Shown one piece after another: positions 56,350 to 64,000 of a stretch of 64,000 nucleotides of DNA. Every line of letters begins with the position of its first letter. The first letter of the stretch is position 1. The stretch comes from Actinomycetota bacterium (GTDB taxonomy: Bacteria; Actinomycetota; Actinomycetes; Nanopelagicales; Nanopelagicaceae): positions 1 to 64,000 of the forward strand of contig JAPLBE010000011.1 of the NCBI GenBank assembly GCA_026392935.1, given 5' to 3'. Both the position numbers and the translations under genes were made by a program. The notes under the pieces are model-generated. The model saw nothing but the letters and a program-made list of their open reading frames with translations. It was not told where the DNA came from and ran no database searches.

Positions 56350-57051
56350 GTGAACAACCTGCCGTACGGAACGCTTCGCGCATTCCTTACCCCTTTCCTT
56401 ATGGTGTTATTCCGCCCCAAAGTTAAGGGCTTACGAAATGTTCCTGCATCAGGCCCATTGATTCTTGCTTCAAATCATTTATCGTTTAGTGATTCTATTT
56501 TTATGCCGCTAGTGGTTCCGCGCAAAGTTACCTTCCTTGCAAAAAGTGAGTACTTCACTTCACCTGGCCCTAAAGGATTCATCAAGAAGTTAACTTTTAT
56601 TGCACTCGGACAAGTTCCGGTTGATCGTTCAGGTGGGCGTCGTTCTGAAGCTGCATTGATTACTGGACTTGAAGTTTTGGCGGGCGGGAATTCTCTAGGA
56701 ATTTATCCAGAAGGCACTCGTTCACCAGATGGACGACTCTATAAAGGCAGAACTGGTATCGCTCGTCTTGCTATTGAATCTGGTGCACCCGTAATTCCAA
56801 TCGCGATGTTTAATACAGATAAAATTCAACCTACCGGAAGCGTGCTTCCTAGGGTGATGCGAGTTGGAATTACCTTTGGAGAGCCTATGTACTTCGAGGG
56901 CGATTCAACAGATCTACAGTATCTGCGCGATGTCACCGATCAAATTATGAAGAGGATCCAGCAACTCTCTGGTCAGGAATATGTCGATACATATGCGGTT
57001 AAAGCTAAACGTTCGGGAATTAATGTTGAAAACTCAGAAGAGAACGATTAA
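56350..57051 (+). CDS. 1-acyl-glycerol-3-phosphate acyltransferase-like protein (second PlsC)
   Basis: A 233-residue PlsC-family acyltransferase starting at GTG. The HX4D motif is NHLSFSD, and YPEGTRSPDGRLYKGRTGIARLA is the second conserved block. It matches the Rv2182c-type gene next to pimB-fadD in Mycobacterium by my recall, so it may acylate PIM or lysophospholipid. It shares little surrounding context with the first PlsC (4613). Its stop overlaps that of the convergent nuclease by four bases. Confidence 0.87.
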   Translation: MNNLPYGTLRAFLTPFLMVLFRPKVKGLRNVPASGPLILASNHLSFSDSIFMPLVVPRKVTFLAKSEYFTSPGPKGFIKKLTFIALGQVPVDRSGGRRSEAALITGLEVLAGGNSLGIYPEGTRSPDGRLYKGRTGIARLAIESGAPVIPIAMFNTDKIQPTGSVLPRVMRVGITFGEPMYFEGDSTDLQYLRDVTDQIMKRIQQLSGQEYVDTYAVKAKRSGINVENSEEND

Positions 57052-57764
57052 TTTATTTCTAGTTCAGTTCGCTTATTCAGGTAATTGCAGAGATTGCACT
57101 CGGGGCCAGAGTCGGGCATTCCGCCTTCGATGATGGTGATCAACTCTTCGAGTAATTGGGTGAACGTTGCTGTATCTCGCTCGACTGGAACGTAGTGCTG
57201 ATTCACACCAAATCCATGGGAGTTCCCAGCTAATTCACTCGCTGACGTTTGTGTAACACCAGCCAACTTCCAAATCAGTAAACCCATTGATGTCACTGGA
57301 AAGGGTTTTCCTTTATCTGGGTTCTCAAGTGCAAATGCATATGCTTCTAATTGAGGGGCGTAAAAAGGACCGTTGTCTCGCTCGGAATCCGAGACTTTGC
57401 AATCGATAATTCCTACAGAGCCATCTTCATAATGTCCAAGCAGGTCGTAGATGCCCAGAATCTTCCAGCGAGTTTCAAATCCATTGACTTTGATGGGAGC
57501 GCTTTTTACCCATTGTCCCCATTGCTTAACGACTCCCGGCTTGAGCTGAGGTGAGATATCTTGCATAGACGCTCTACGAAAATGCTCTTCTTGAGAATCA
57601 GCGAGTGGCTTTACAAGTGGAAATTCTTTCTTAAGATCTAATTTAAACCAGTACTTAAGCCATAAGCATCGTTTGCAATTTGTTAATCCAAAGGTGAGAT
57701 CCGATGGTGCGATTGTGTCTCGTGCAGGAATTTCTGGCTTCTTCATCTGCGCAGTCTCTCGCAC
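57048..57764 (-). CDS. RecB-family PD-(D/E)XK nuclease with Cys cluster
   Basis: A 238-residue Cas4/RecB-like protein. An N-terminal TNCKRCLWLKYWFKLD and a C-terminal ECNLCNYL supply four cysteines that likely hold a 4Fe-4S cluster, and the nuclease core is DLLGHYEDGSVGIIDCKVSDSE (DxK-type motif). No CRISPR array or cas gene is near, so this is the free-standing DNA repair or processing type common in actinobacteria. Three bases separate it from the LysE gene upstream. Confidence 0.78.
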   Translation of the reverse strand: MRETAQMKKPEIPARDTIAPSDLTFGLTNCKRCLWLKYWFKLDLKKEFPLVKPLADSQEEHFRRASMQDISPQLKPGVVKQWGQWVKSAPIKVNGFETRWKILGIYDLLGHYEDGSVGIIDCKVSDSERDNGPFYAPQLEAYAFALENPDKGKPFPVTSMGLLIWKLAGVTQTSASELAGNSHGFGVNQHYVPVERDTATFTQLLEELITIIEGGMPDSGPECNLCNYLNKRTELEIN

Positions 57765-57767
57765 TTA

Positions 57768-58427
57768 TTAACGAATCGCACTGATCAGGACTAGGACACC
57801 CAAAATAATCATGACGGACCCTCCGAATGCACGCAGACTTTCTAAGCGACGAGAATCTGTCGCTAGCCATTGGCGCGCTGTTCCAGCCAGAAGGCCCCAA
57901 GTTGAATCTGAGAGAAAAGCCAAAACGCAAAATACAAGTCCCATGAAAAGTAGTTGGGCAGTGACATTTCCGCCATCTATATCTACAAACTGAGGAAGAA
58001 CCGCGGCGAAGAAGACAATCGCTTTTGGATTAAGTACTCCTACCCAGAAACCATCTCGAATAGATTGCGCAACTGACGGAACTACTGGTCCTTGATTGGT
58101 CATATCGGCAGCATGCACAGAACGTTTTCTGATTGCGTCGATTCCGAGATAAATCAAATACAGCCCGCCACCCCACTGCACCGCTAAGTACGCGAGGTGT
58201 GAGCGCTGAAGAATCGGACCTAGACCGAGTGCAACAAGAGTTGAGAGAACGAACGAACCGCTTACATTCCCCGCCACTGTAAGGACAGAAACTTTTCGCC
58301 CCCAGGCGATTGCGCGCGCAATAACAAAGAGAACGCTCGGACCGGGCGCGAGAATAATGATCATCGCTGCCACGATGTATTCGGGGAGCCGCGTTGGAAT
58401 CACGGGCTTTAGGGTAGTCGTGCCCAC
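57768..58427 (-). CDS. LysE/RhtB-family exporter
   Basis: A 219-residue inner-membrane protein with about six helices. The family opening YIVAAMIIILAPGPSVLFVIARAI and the NPKAIVFFAAVLPQFVD motif identify LysE/RhtB, which exports amino acids. Substrate unknown. It is divergent from padR-ino1 and in line with the nuclease gene. Confidence 0.9.
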   Translation of the reverse strand: MGTTTLKPVIPTRLPEYIVAAMIIILAPGPSVLFVIARAIAWGRKVSVLTVAGNVSGSFVLSTLVALGLGPILQRSHLAYLAVQWGGGLYLIYLGIDAIRKRSVHAADMTNQGPVVPSVAQSIRDGFWVGVLNPKAIVFFAAVLPQFVDIDGGNVTAQLLFMGLVFCVLAFLSDSTWGLLAGTARQWLATDSRRLESLRAFGGSVMIILGVLVLISAIR

Positions 58428-58478
58428 ATTTGGCGAGTGTTGATTTGCATTGTCCTAGGAAATCGCCTTTAATTCTCT

Positions 58479-58516
58479 TATATATCGAATCGATATATAC
58501 ACCGGATATATAGTCC
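58479..58516. promoter_or_regulatory. Palindromic operator upstream of padR-ino1
   Basis: TATATATCGA, one A, and TCGATATATA make a perfect 21-base palindrome (58479-58499), followed by a related word GGATATATAGTCC (58504-58516). It lies about 40 bases before the padR start and is the obvious PadR site for autoregulation of padR-ino1. The downstream word is partly symmetric and may be a second, weaker site. The region is also AT-rich, so a promoter -10 element can overlap it. Confidence 0.75.
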
Positions 58517-58539
58517 AGAAGCCTACGAAAGGGGATTCG

Positions 58540-59073
58540 ATGAGATCCAGAGCTGATTCCTTGGAATTTGCGCTCTTGGGGCTGCTCTCGGAGTCTGCCT
58601 TACACGGGTATGAGCTGCGGAAGCGTCTCCTGGCCATTTTTGGACCATTTAGAGCCCTTTCCTTCTCTGTCCTATATCCACAGTTAAAACGCATGGTGAT
58701 TGCCGAAACGATTGAAGCAAAAGAGATTGGCGTGACATCACGCAGAACTCGCATCGTCTACTCAATTACCAAAAAGGGTCTTAAGCGTTTTTCTGAACTT
58801 AATGGTTCTGTTACAGCAGATGCCTGGGAAGACGAAGGCTTTGGTGTGCGCTTTGCATTCTTTAGCCCAACAACCACCATGAATCGAGTTCGAATTCTCG
58901 AGGGACGGTTACGAAAACTTCAAGAAAAAACTGAAGTTCTTCGAGCTGACTTAGAGAGCCAACCGCAAGGAATAGATAAATATCTCGAGGAGTGGCGCCG
59001 CTTCTCATTCGAGTCACTAGAGCGAGAGATCGCCTGGTTAGAAGGAATAATCAAGAAAGAGGAAATGAAATGA
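58540..59073 (+). CDS. PadR-family transcriptional regulator
   Basis: A 177-residue regulator with a PadR winged helix ([58 protein letters not shown]) and a C-terminal coiled-coil dimerisation region. It is the partner of ino1: the two overlap by four bases, as in Mycobacterium (Rv0047c-ino1 by my recall). A palindrome sits before it, so autoregulation is likely. Confidence 0.92.
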   Translation: MRSRADSLEFALLGLLSESALHGYELRKRLLAIFGPFRALSFSVLYPQLKRMVIAETIEAKEIGVTSRRTRIVYSITKKGLKRFSELNGSVTADAWEDEGFGVRFAFFSPTTTMNRVRILEGRLRKLQEKTEVLRADLESQPQGIDKYLEEWRRFSFESLEREIAWLEGIIKKEEMK

Positions 59074-60167
59074 TTATTAAGACAGAGCCTGGTGATATCC
59101 GAGTTGCAATTGTTGGCGTTGGAAACTGCGCAAACTCACTTGTACAGGGTGTTACTTATTACAAAGATGCTGCAATTGATCAGGAGATTCCTGGTCTGAT
59201 GCACGCGGTAATAGGCAGCTACCACATTAACAATGTTAAATTTGTTGCCGCTTTTGATGTGGATGCGAAGAAGGTTGGATTAGACCTTGCTGATGCAATC
59301 TGGGCTAGCGAAAACAACACAATCAAGTTCGCTGATGTGGCAAAAACTGGTGTTAACGTGCAATGTGGAGTGACCCTCGATGGCCTTGGAAAGTATTACA
59401 AAGAGACAATCGCTGAGTCTTCAGTGGCGCCAGTAGATGTAGTTGCAACGCTTAAGGCCGAACAAGTTGATGTGCTTATTTGCTATTTACCTGTGGGCTC
59501 TGAAGAAGCTGCAAAATACTATGCACAATGTGCAATTGATGCCGGGTGCGCATTCGTTAATGCTCTTCCTGTTTTTATCGCCTCTGACCCAGTGTGGGCA
59601 AAGAAATTTGAAGATGCAGGGTTACCAATTGTTGGTGATGACATTAAAAGCCAAGTGGGTGCAACAATTACGCACCGCATTATGGCGAAGTTATTCCAGG
59701 ATCGCGGTGTTCACTTAGATCGCACCTACCAGCTCAATGTTGGTGGCAACATGGACTTCAAAAATATGCTCGAAAGAGATCGCCTGGAATCAAAAAAGAT
59801 ATCCAAGACGAATTCAGTTACATCACAACTTGATCACGATATGGGAGCCAAGAATGTACATATCGGCCCATCTGATTACATTCCTTGGCTTGATGATCGC
59901 AAGTGGGCCTATGTTCGACTAGAGGGTCGCGCATTTGGAGATGTTCCGCTGAATCTTGAGTACAAGCTTGAGGTCTGGGATTCTCCAAACTCTGCGGGAG
60001 TCATTATTGACGCTCTACGATGTGCAAAATTGGGTCTGGATAGAAAATTTGGGGGAGCACTTCTAGCTCCATCTTCTTACTTCATGAAGACTCCACCAAT
60101 TCAGTACACCGATGAACAAGCACATGCTGCTGTAGAAGAATTCATTTCTGGGGTACTCGTTCACTAG
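59070..60167 (+). CDS. ino1: Inositol-1-phosphate synthase
   Basis: NAD-dependent enzyme that cyclises glucose-6-phosphate to inositol-1-phosphate for phosphatidylinositol and PIM lipids. I start it at ATG 59070 ([20 protein letters not shown]), since the longer track start lies inside padR. Features are the Rossmann [68 protein letters not shown] and [20 protein letters not shown]. Length (365) is normal for the actinobacterial type. A strong terminator follows. Confidence 0.95.
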   Translation: MIIKTEPGDIRVAIVGVGNCANSLVQGVTYYKDAAIDQEIPGLMHAVIGSYHINNVKFVAAFDVDAKKVGLDLADAIWASENNTIKFADVAKTGVNVQCGVTLDGLGKYYKETIAESSVAPVDVVATLKAEQVDVLICYLPVGSEEAAKYYAQCAIDAGCAFVNALPVFIASDPVWAKKFEDAGLPIVGDDIKSQVGATITHRIMAKLFQDRGVHLDRTYQLNVGGNMDFKNMLERDRLESKKISKTNSVTSQLDHDMGAKNVHIGPSDYIPWLDDRKWAYVRLEGRAFGDVPLNLEYKLEVWDSPNSAGVIIDALRCAKLGLDRKFGGALLAPSSYFMKTPPIQYTDEQAHAAVEEFISGVLVH

Positions 60168-60180
60168 ATTTAATGTAAAA

Positions 60181-60218
60181 AAAATCCCGGCCCTTGATTT
60201 CTCAAGTGCCGGGATTTT
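60181..60218 (+). terminator. Rho-independent terminator between ino1 and the next gene
   Basis: AAAATCCCGGC pairs with GCCGGGATTTT, and an inner CTTGA/TCAAG extends the stem. Runs of A on the left and T on the right allow it to stop both the ino1 transcript and the convergent minus-strand gene. Confidence 0.9.
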
Positions 60219-60260
60219 CATTTCCCTCAAATCTTCACGGAGAGTTGAAGGTTGTGAGGG

Positions 60261-60842
60261 TTAAATCGTCGCACTTTCTGGGGTGCGACGAATGTGGATT
60301 AACCCTGCTATAGAGAGCAGAAGCATCACAATTGCTCCAACTAGTGCGGCAATTGCCCCGTAACCTGCGATAACCCCCATAGTTCCAAATGCATAAGCTT
60401 CAAGAAGCATTCCTCTGAGTGTGTTGCCCATGAATAAGGTTTCTCTCAAATCACCGAGCTTCTTAATTTGATCTGTATCCGTACTTCCACCACGAATTAA
60501 TCCTAGGTATGCACTTGAAACTTCGGAGTACGTTGCTGGTTTTCCCATGACTGCAGTGGAAGAAGCTTTCATGTGTTCCCAGATAAAGAGATCTGAATAA
60601 TCGCGAGCCATCTCTCCTGTAATCACTGGCTTCTCTGCCCACTTTGCAAGCTGAGCTTTTGTCTGTGCTGGCATAGCGACTTCCGCAGGAAAAGAAATAT
60701 TTTGATTCTTGAGTTGGCTGCTTACTGAGTCAGATGCAAAGGAAGCGCCCCAATTAAGCAATCCCGCTGCAACAAATAGAAATACGGTGAGACCAAAACC
60801 AACGGCTGTCACAATCTTGTCAAAATTTTTGCGTTTCATCAT
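60261..60842 (-). CDS. Conserved actinobacterial two-helix membrane protein
   Basis: A 193-residue protein with an N-terminal helix (KIVTAVGFGLTVFLFVAAGLLNWG), an extracytoplasmic loop of about 120 residues containing NISFPAEVAMPAQTK, and a C-terminal helix region (GVIAGYGAIAALVGAIVMLLLSIAGL) ending in a basic RRTPE tail. It resembles, by memory, a family of actinobacterial membrane proteins misnamed LigA. Function unknown. Convergent with ino1 across the shared terminator. Confidence 0.65.
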   Translation of the reverse strand: MMKRKNFDKIVTAVGFGLTVFLFVAAGLLNWGASFASDSVSSQLKNQNISFPAEVAMPAQTKAQLAKWAEKPVITGEMARDYSDLFIWEHMKASSTAVMGKPATYSEVSSAYLGLIRGGSTDTDQIKKLGDLRETLFMGNTLRGMLLEAYAFGTMGVIAGYGAIAALVGAIVMLLLSIAGLIHIRRTPESATI

Positions 60843-60926
60843 TCTCTCCTTTGTAGATTCACCTACGATGCGAGGTGCTAAGGAAATTAGATACCTAGTT
60901 GAGAATGTGTATAGCTGTAAACGCGA

Positions 60927-60936
60927 GTGCTAGCAC
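60927..60936. promoter_or_regulatory. 10-base palindrome in the gap between the membrane protein and HTH gene
   Basis: GTGCTAGCAC is a perfect palindrome about 85 bases upstream of the membrane-protein start (minus strand). The gap (60843-60993) has no other clear structure. The site could bind the neighbouring LuxR-type protein, but at ten bases it could also be chance. Confidence 0.3.
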
Positions 60937-60993
60937 CCTATGAATAGTCGAGAGTGGTGGCACTGAGAAATATGTGATGTAAAGAATAAAAAA

Positions 60994-61314
60994 TTAGTGT
61001 ACTTCTCTGCTACAAATCGCCTGCCCTTGACCATTGAATTCTAAGTGTGCGCATGGAACACCTAACTTATCTAAAGCGGCATCTCCGTAGTGTGTTCGAA
61101 AAGCCAATGCAAGTAAAACTCTTATATTTGTTTCGGTATCAGAAATAATCCCAAATACTTTGGCGGATCTACTGATTGTATTTTCAATGACTTTTTCTGT
61201 GTGATTTGTTTCACGAGCGATTGCAGAATTCGTTCTACCTTCGCAGAGCAGCCCCAGAACCAATTGTTCGAAAGGTGATAACTCTCTATTCGTTATCGTG
61301 ATATCTCTAGCCAT
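60994..61314 (-). CDS. Stand-alone LuxR-type HTH protein
   Basis: A 106-residue protein with one LuxR helix-turn-helix (LSPFEQLVLGLLCEGRTNSAIARETNHTEKVIENTISRSAKVFGI) and no receiver, TPR or ligand-binding domain. The C-terminal ~40 residues have two cysteines (PCAHLEF, AICSREVH) and are unlike known families. Such short orphan regulators occur in streamlined actinobacteria. Possible targets are the neighbouring membrane protein or itself (inferred). Confidence 0.8.
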   Translation of the reverse strand: MARDITITNRELSPFEQLVLGLLCEGRTNSAIARETNHTEKVIENTISRSAKVFGIISDTETNIRVLLALAFRTHYGDAALDKLGVPCAHLEFNGQGQAICSREVH

Positions 61315-61388
61315 TACAGCGACCTCTCCGTTGCCTCAAGGTTAGTATGCTCCTTTCAATCCGGCTCAACACGCTTTAAGATGCCCGG

Positions 61389-62132
61389 ATGACAGAAATA
61401 ACAACTGCCAAGCGTGGCCAAACTCTGGTTATCAGATTCAACCGGCCTGAGAAGATGAATGCACTCACTCGAGATATGTATGCCGGTTTGACTACCGCGC
61501 TCAATGAAGCTGCTGGAGACTTTGGAGTTCGCTCAGTTGTTATAACAAGTGAAGGTGAACACTTCACGGCTGGCAACGATATTAAAGATTTCATGTCCAA
61601 TCCGCCAACAGAGGAATCATCAGATGTTGCAAGATTTCTGGCAGCGCTCTTGGAATTTCCTAAGCCATTGATTGCAGCCGTAAAAGGAAATGCAGTCGGA
61701 GTAGGTACAACGATGCTGCTTCACTGCGACATCGTTGTTGCATCTCCTAGTGCGAATTTCTCAATGCCATTCACATCACTTGGATTAGTGCCTGAAGCTG
61801 GATCATCAAAACTTTTCCCCGAATTAGTTGGCTATCAACGTGCCGCACGTATTTTTATGACTGGAGATTCATTTGATGCCACAGAAGCTAAGGAAATGGG
61901 ACTTGTTGAATCGATTGCAGCCGATGCCGAGGGTGCAGCGTTAGAAATTGCAGAAAAAATTGGTAACCAACCACCACAGGCAATCATCAATACGAAGGCG
62001 CTCATGAAGGCCGGCAAGCATGATGCTGTTGCTGCTGTGATGAAAGCAGAGTTCCAAATTTTCGCACTTGCTCTACAGTCTGAAGAAGCTGCGGAAGCTT
62101 TTATGAATTTCATGTCAAAGCGGAATAAGTAA
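61389..62132 (+). CDS. Enoyl-CoA hydratase/isomerase family protein
   Basis: A 247-residue crotonase. FTAGNDIKDFM and GNAVGVGTTMLLHCDIVVAS form the oxyanion hole, and FTSLGLVPEAGSSKLFPELVG covers the active-site loop with a conserved Glu. It probably hydrates or isomerises an unsaturated acyl-CoA. It is 20 bases ahead of the SDR gene and may act on the same lipid path. Confidence 0.88.
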   Translation: MTEITTAKRGQTLVIRFNRPEKMNALTRDMYAGLTTALNEAAGDFGVRSVVITSEGEHFTAGNDIKDFMSNPPTEESSDVARFLAALLEFPKPLIAAVKGNAVGVGTTMLLHCDIVVASPSANFSMPFTSLGLVPEAGSSKLFPELVGYQRAARIFMTGDSFDATEAKEMGLVESIAADAEGAALEIAEKIGNQPPQAIINTKALMKAGKHDAVAAVMKAEFQIFALALQSEEAAEAFMNFMSKRNK

Positions 62133-62152
62133 ATAATTAGGGGAGTCAGGAA

Positions 62153-62983
62153 ATGTCACTAGCAGGTAAGCGAATATTCATTACGGGTGGTTCACGCGGT
62201 ATTGGTTTAGCTATTGCGCTTCGAGCCGCTGCTGATGGTGCATCAATTGCAATTGCTGCAAAGACATCGGATCCGAATCCCAAACTCCCGGGAACAATTC
62301 ATACCGCAGCTGAAGAGATCAGAGCAGCTGGAGGAACAGCACTTCCCATCCAATGCGACTTACGCGACGAGAATCAGATTGCCGATGCGATAGCACTAGC
62401 TGCTAAAGAGTTCGGCGGGATTGATATTCTCATCAACAATGCGAGTGCAATCAATCTCACCAGAACAGAAGACACACCTGCAAAGCGCTTTGACCTAATG
62501 TTTGATGTCAATGTGCGCGGCACTTTTCTTGCATCTCAGGCCGCTATTCCATACTTACGTGAATCAGCTAAAGCTGGTCGCAATCCACATATTCTGACTT
62601 TGTCCCCACCGCTTTCTATGAAAGCAAAATGGTTTAAAGATCATGTTGCCTACACGATGGCCAAATATGGGATGAGTATGTGTGTTCTTGGAATGTCTGA
62701 GGAATTCAAACGTGATGGAATAGCGGTAAACGCGCTCTGGCCACGAACTGCAATCGATACTGCGGCTCTACAAATGATTCCGGGTGTTGATACCGCTGCC
62801 TGCCGTACCCCTGAAATTCTCTCGGATTCGGCTTACATTATTCTTAATCGTAACTCTAAAGAGTGCACAGGCAACTTCTTTGTAGATGATGAAGTTTTGG
62901 CATCTGAGGGAATAACAGATCTCGAAAAATACTCGGTTGTCCCAGGTACTAAAGATTTCTTACTCGATTTCTTCCTAGATTAA
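62153..62983 (+). CDS. Short-chain dehydrogenase/reductase (HSDL2-like)
   Basis: A 276-residue SDR with the cofactor motif ITGGSRGIGLAIALRA, NNASAINL, and the catalytic YTMAKYG. The sequence HILTLSPPLSMK supplies the catalytic serine region, and the long insertion and CTGNFFVDDEVLASEG end resemble hydroxysteroid dehydrogenase-like protein 2. Substrate unknown; likely an acyl or carbonyl compound of fatty acid metabolism. A GGGAGTCAGGA site precedes it. Confidence 0.88.
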   Translation: MSLAGKRIFITGGSRGIGLAIALRAAADGASIAIAAKTSDPNPKLPGTIHTAAEEIRAAGGTALPIQCDLRDENQIADAIALAAKEFGGIDILINNASAINLTRTEDTPAKRFDLMFDVNVRGTFLASQAAIPYLRESAKAGRNPHILTLSPPLSMKAKWFKDHVAYTMAKYGMSMCVLGMSEEFKRDGIAVNALWPRTAIDTAALQMIPGVDTAACRTPEILSDSAYIILNRNSKECTGNFFVDDEVLASEGITDLEKYSVVPGTKDFLLDFFLD

Positions 62984-63016
62984 GACTGGTTCATTGCGCA
63001 CGATTAAACTTCTCGT

Positions 63017-64000
63017 ATGAACCTAGAACTTAACGGGACGAATGTAATTCACGAGAGTGAACGAAAAGGGAAAGCATCTTCCCTTTTCTGGCCATGGTGC
63101 GGTGCAAACGTCTCACTTCTGGCACTTTCATACGGTTCGTTCTTTCTGGGATTTGGAATCTCGTTTTGGCAGGCAACTGCTGCGGCAATTCTCGGAACCA
63201 TTCTCTCTTTTCTATTAGTGGGAATCAGCTCTCTTGCTGGTAAAAAATCGAACGCACCAACAATGGTTCTTTCGCGCGCGTCATTTGGCGTAAAGGGAAG
63301 TTTGATTCCTGGAGGGTTGTCCTACGTAGTTTTCGTTGGATGGGAAATCGTTCTAGTCTCCTTGGCCACTCTTGCAACTGGAACTGTCTTCATACGACTG
63401 GGGAACCTAGATCGTGATGTAGCAATGCTTATCGGCTTCCTCATTGCAGTGGGACTTACTATCTCGGCGGGGGTTCTAGGTTTTTCTACCATAATGAAAA
63501 TTCAGAAAGTCATCACGGTAGTCACTCTCATTATGACGTGCGTCTATATCGCTCTCACGGTTTCAAAAGTGGACTGGGATGTGATTAGTTCAATGCAATC
63601 TGGGAGTACGCAGGCATTCATTGGAGCAACTATTTTTGGTGTAACGGGCATTGGTTTAGGTTGGGTCAATGCAGCTGCAGACTATTCACGTTATTTACCT
63701 AGATCGACATCAAATGTTGCTGTAATTAGTTGGACTGTTTTTGGTGCCTCTATCGTCCCAATTATTCTTGTGACATACGGAGCCGCTCTTTCTGGCAGCA
63801 GTGAGAAACTTTCAGAAGCAATTGCAATCGACCCAATTGGAGCGCTCACAACAATTCTCCCTACGTGGTACCTGATCATTTTTGCCCTGGTTGCAGTTCT
63901 TGGATTGGTTGGGGGAGCAATCCTTGATCTTTACTCATCAGGACTAACATTGATATCAATTGGCGTGCCAGTAAAACGCCATGTAGCTGCATCATTTGAT
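63017..64000 (+). CDS. NCS1-family purine/cytosine permease (3' end outside window)
   Basis: An open frame of 328 codons from ATG 63017 to the window end, not in the ORF track because it lacks a stop. It encodes a multi-helix membrane protein with the NCS1 hallmarks: SSLFWPWCGANVSLLALSYG near the N-terminus, SRASFGVKGSLIPG, and AAADYSRYLPR with NCS1-type GWVNAAADYSRY. It likely imports cytosine, purines or a related compound. It begins 33 bases after the SDR gene. Confidence 0.9.
   Translation, partial: MNLELNGTNVIHESERKGKASSLFWPWCGANVSLLALSYGSFFLGFGISFWQATAAAILGTILSFLLVGISSLAGKKSNAPTMVLSRASFGVKGSLIPGGLSYVVFVGWEIVLVSLATLATGTVFIRLGNLDRDVAMLIGFLIAVGLTISAGVLGFSTIMKIQKVITVVTLIMTCVYIALTVSKVDWDVISSMQSGSTQAFIGATIFGVTGIGLGWVNAAADYSRYLPRSTSNVAVISWTVFGASIVPIILVTYGAALSGSSEKLSEAIAIDPIGALTTILPTWYLIIFALVAVLGLVGGAILDLYSSGLTLISIGVPVKRHVAASFD

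Noticed and set aside
58992-59069. Longer start of ino1 inside padR
   Set aside because: ATG 59070 gives the normal MIPS N-terminus with ATGA coupling.
60921-60960. CIRCE heat-shock operator
   Set aside because: Only one half (GAGTGCTA) is present; the paired half at the proper spacing is missing and no chaperone gene follows.

Overview
This window looks like part of the chromosome of a small-genome, moderate-GC actinobacterium. The guess, from recall of gene content, is the freshwater acI/Nanopelagicales group (Planktophila- or Nanopelagicus-like). The evidence is actinobacterial-only families (DUF3093, DUF4193, DUF3000, DUF3159, a SepIVA-like protein, HU with a lysine-rich tail, paired TrkA proteins, ino1 with a PadR gene). 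Gene order also follows, as far as I remember it, several Mycobacterium tuberculosis blocks. Base composition is far below that of high-GC actinobacteria, spacing is very tight (4-base ATGA/GTGA overlaps, no gap over about 250 bases), and several genes usual in these blocks are absent. I see no tRNA, rRNA, insertion sequence, prophage or CRISPR array.

Layout. 1-1042: end of recA and all of recX, which has no ATG, GTG or TTG start. 1044-3845: IclR-type regulator divergent from leuCD, with a palindrome between them. 4091-8844: tailed HU, then plsC-gpsA-ddl, an AsnC ligand-binding domain protein, thiL and rpmB. 9065-18806: recG, rsmD, coaD, sepIVA-like, DUF177, rpmF, rnc, smc, ftsY (DNA repair, CoA, ribosome and cell-division functions). 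18935-22860: nitrogen cluster amt-glnB-glnD. 22873-26487: ffh and rpsP-khpA-rimM-trmD. 26525-32133: acyl-ACP desaturase, then miaB-miaA-dapF-hflX. 32245-37218: DUF4193, DUF3093, thioesterase, dut, DUF3159, two TrkA proteins and an RNA m5U methyltransferase.

37252-47946: aconitase and dxs face a beta-oxidation pair (fused hydratase/dehydrogenase and thiolase), an FTR1 iron permease, RNase D and DUF3000. 48018-57764: an EamA transporter, a RibD-like reductase, and an envelope block (NlpC/P60 hydrolase, PimB-like mannosyltransferase, fadD, SRPBCC protein, ROK glucokinase, second PlsC, RecB-like nuclease). A small two-component system sits inside that block between the mannosyltransferase and fadD. 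57768-64000: LysE exporter, padR-ino1 with a strong palindromic operator, a small membrane protein, an orphan LuxR-type HTH protein, a crotonase, an SDR and the start of an NCS1 permease.

Functional links: ino1 makes the inositol phosphate used for phosphatidylinositol, and PimB-like, PlsC, FadD, GpsA and desaturase genes act on the lipids of the same envelope. Amt, PII and GlnD form one nitrogen-sensing unit. The main unexplained signals are regulatory. They are perfect or near-perfect palindromes before leuC, hup, acnA, FTR1, thiolase and padR-ino1, two genes that seem to need AUU or CUG starts, and a 62-base antisense overlap between dxs and the fused beta-oxidation gene. I found no clearly new multi-gene system. 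The best candidates for second looks are the inserted two-component pair, the acnA palindrome and the non-canonical starts.
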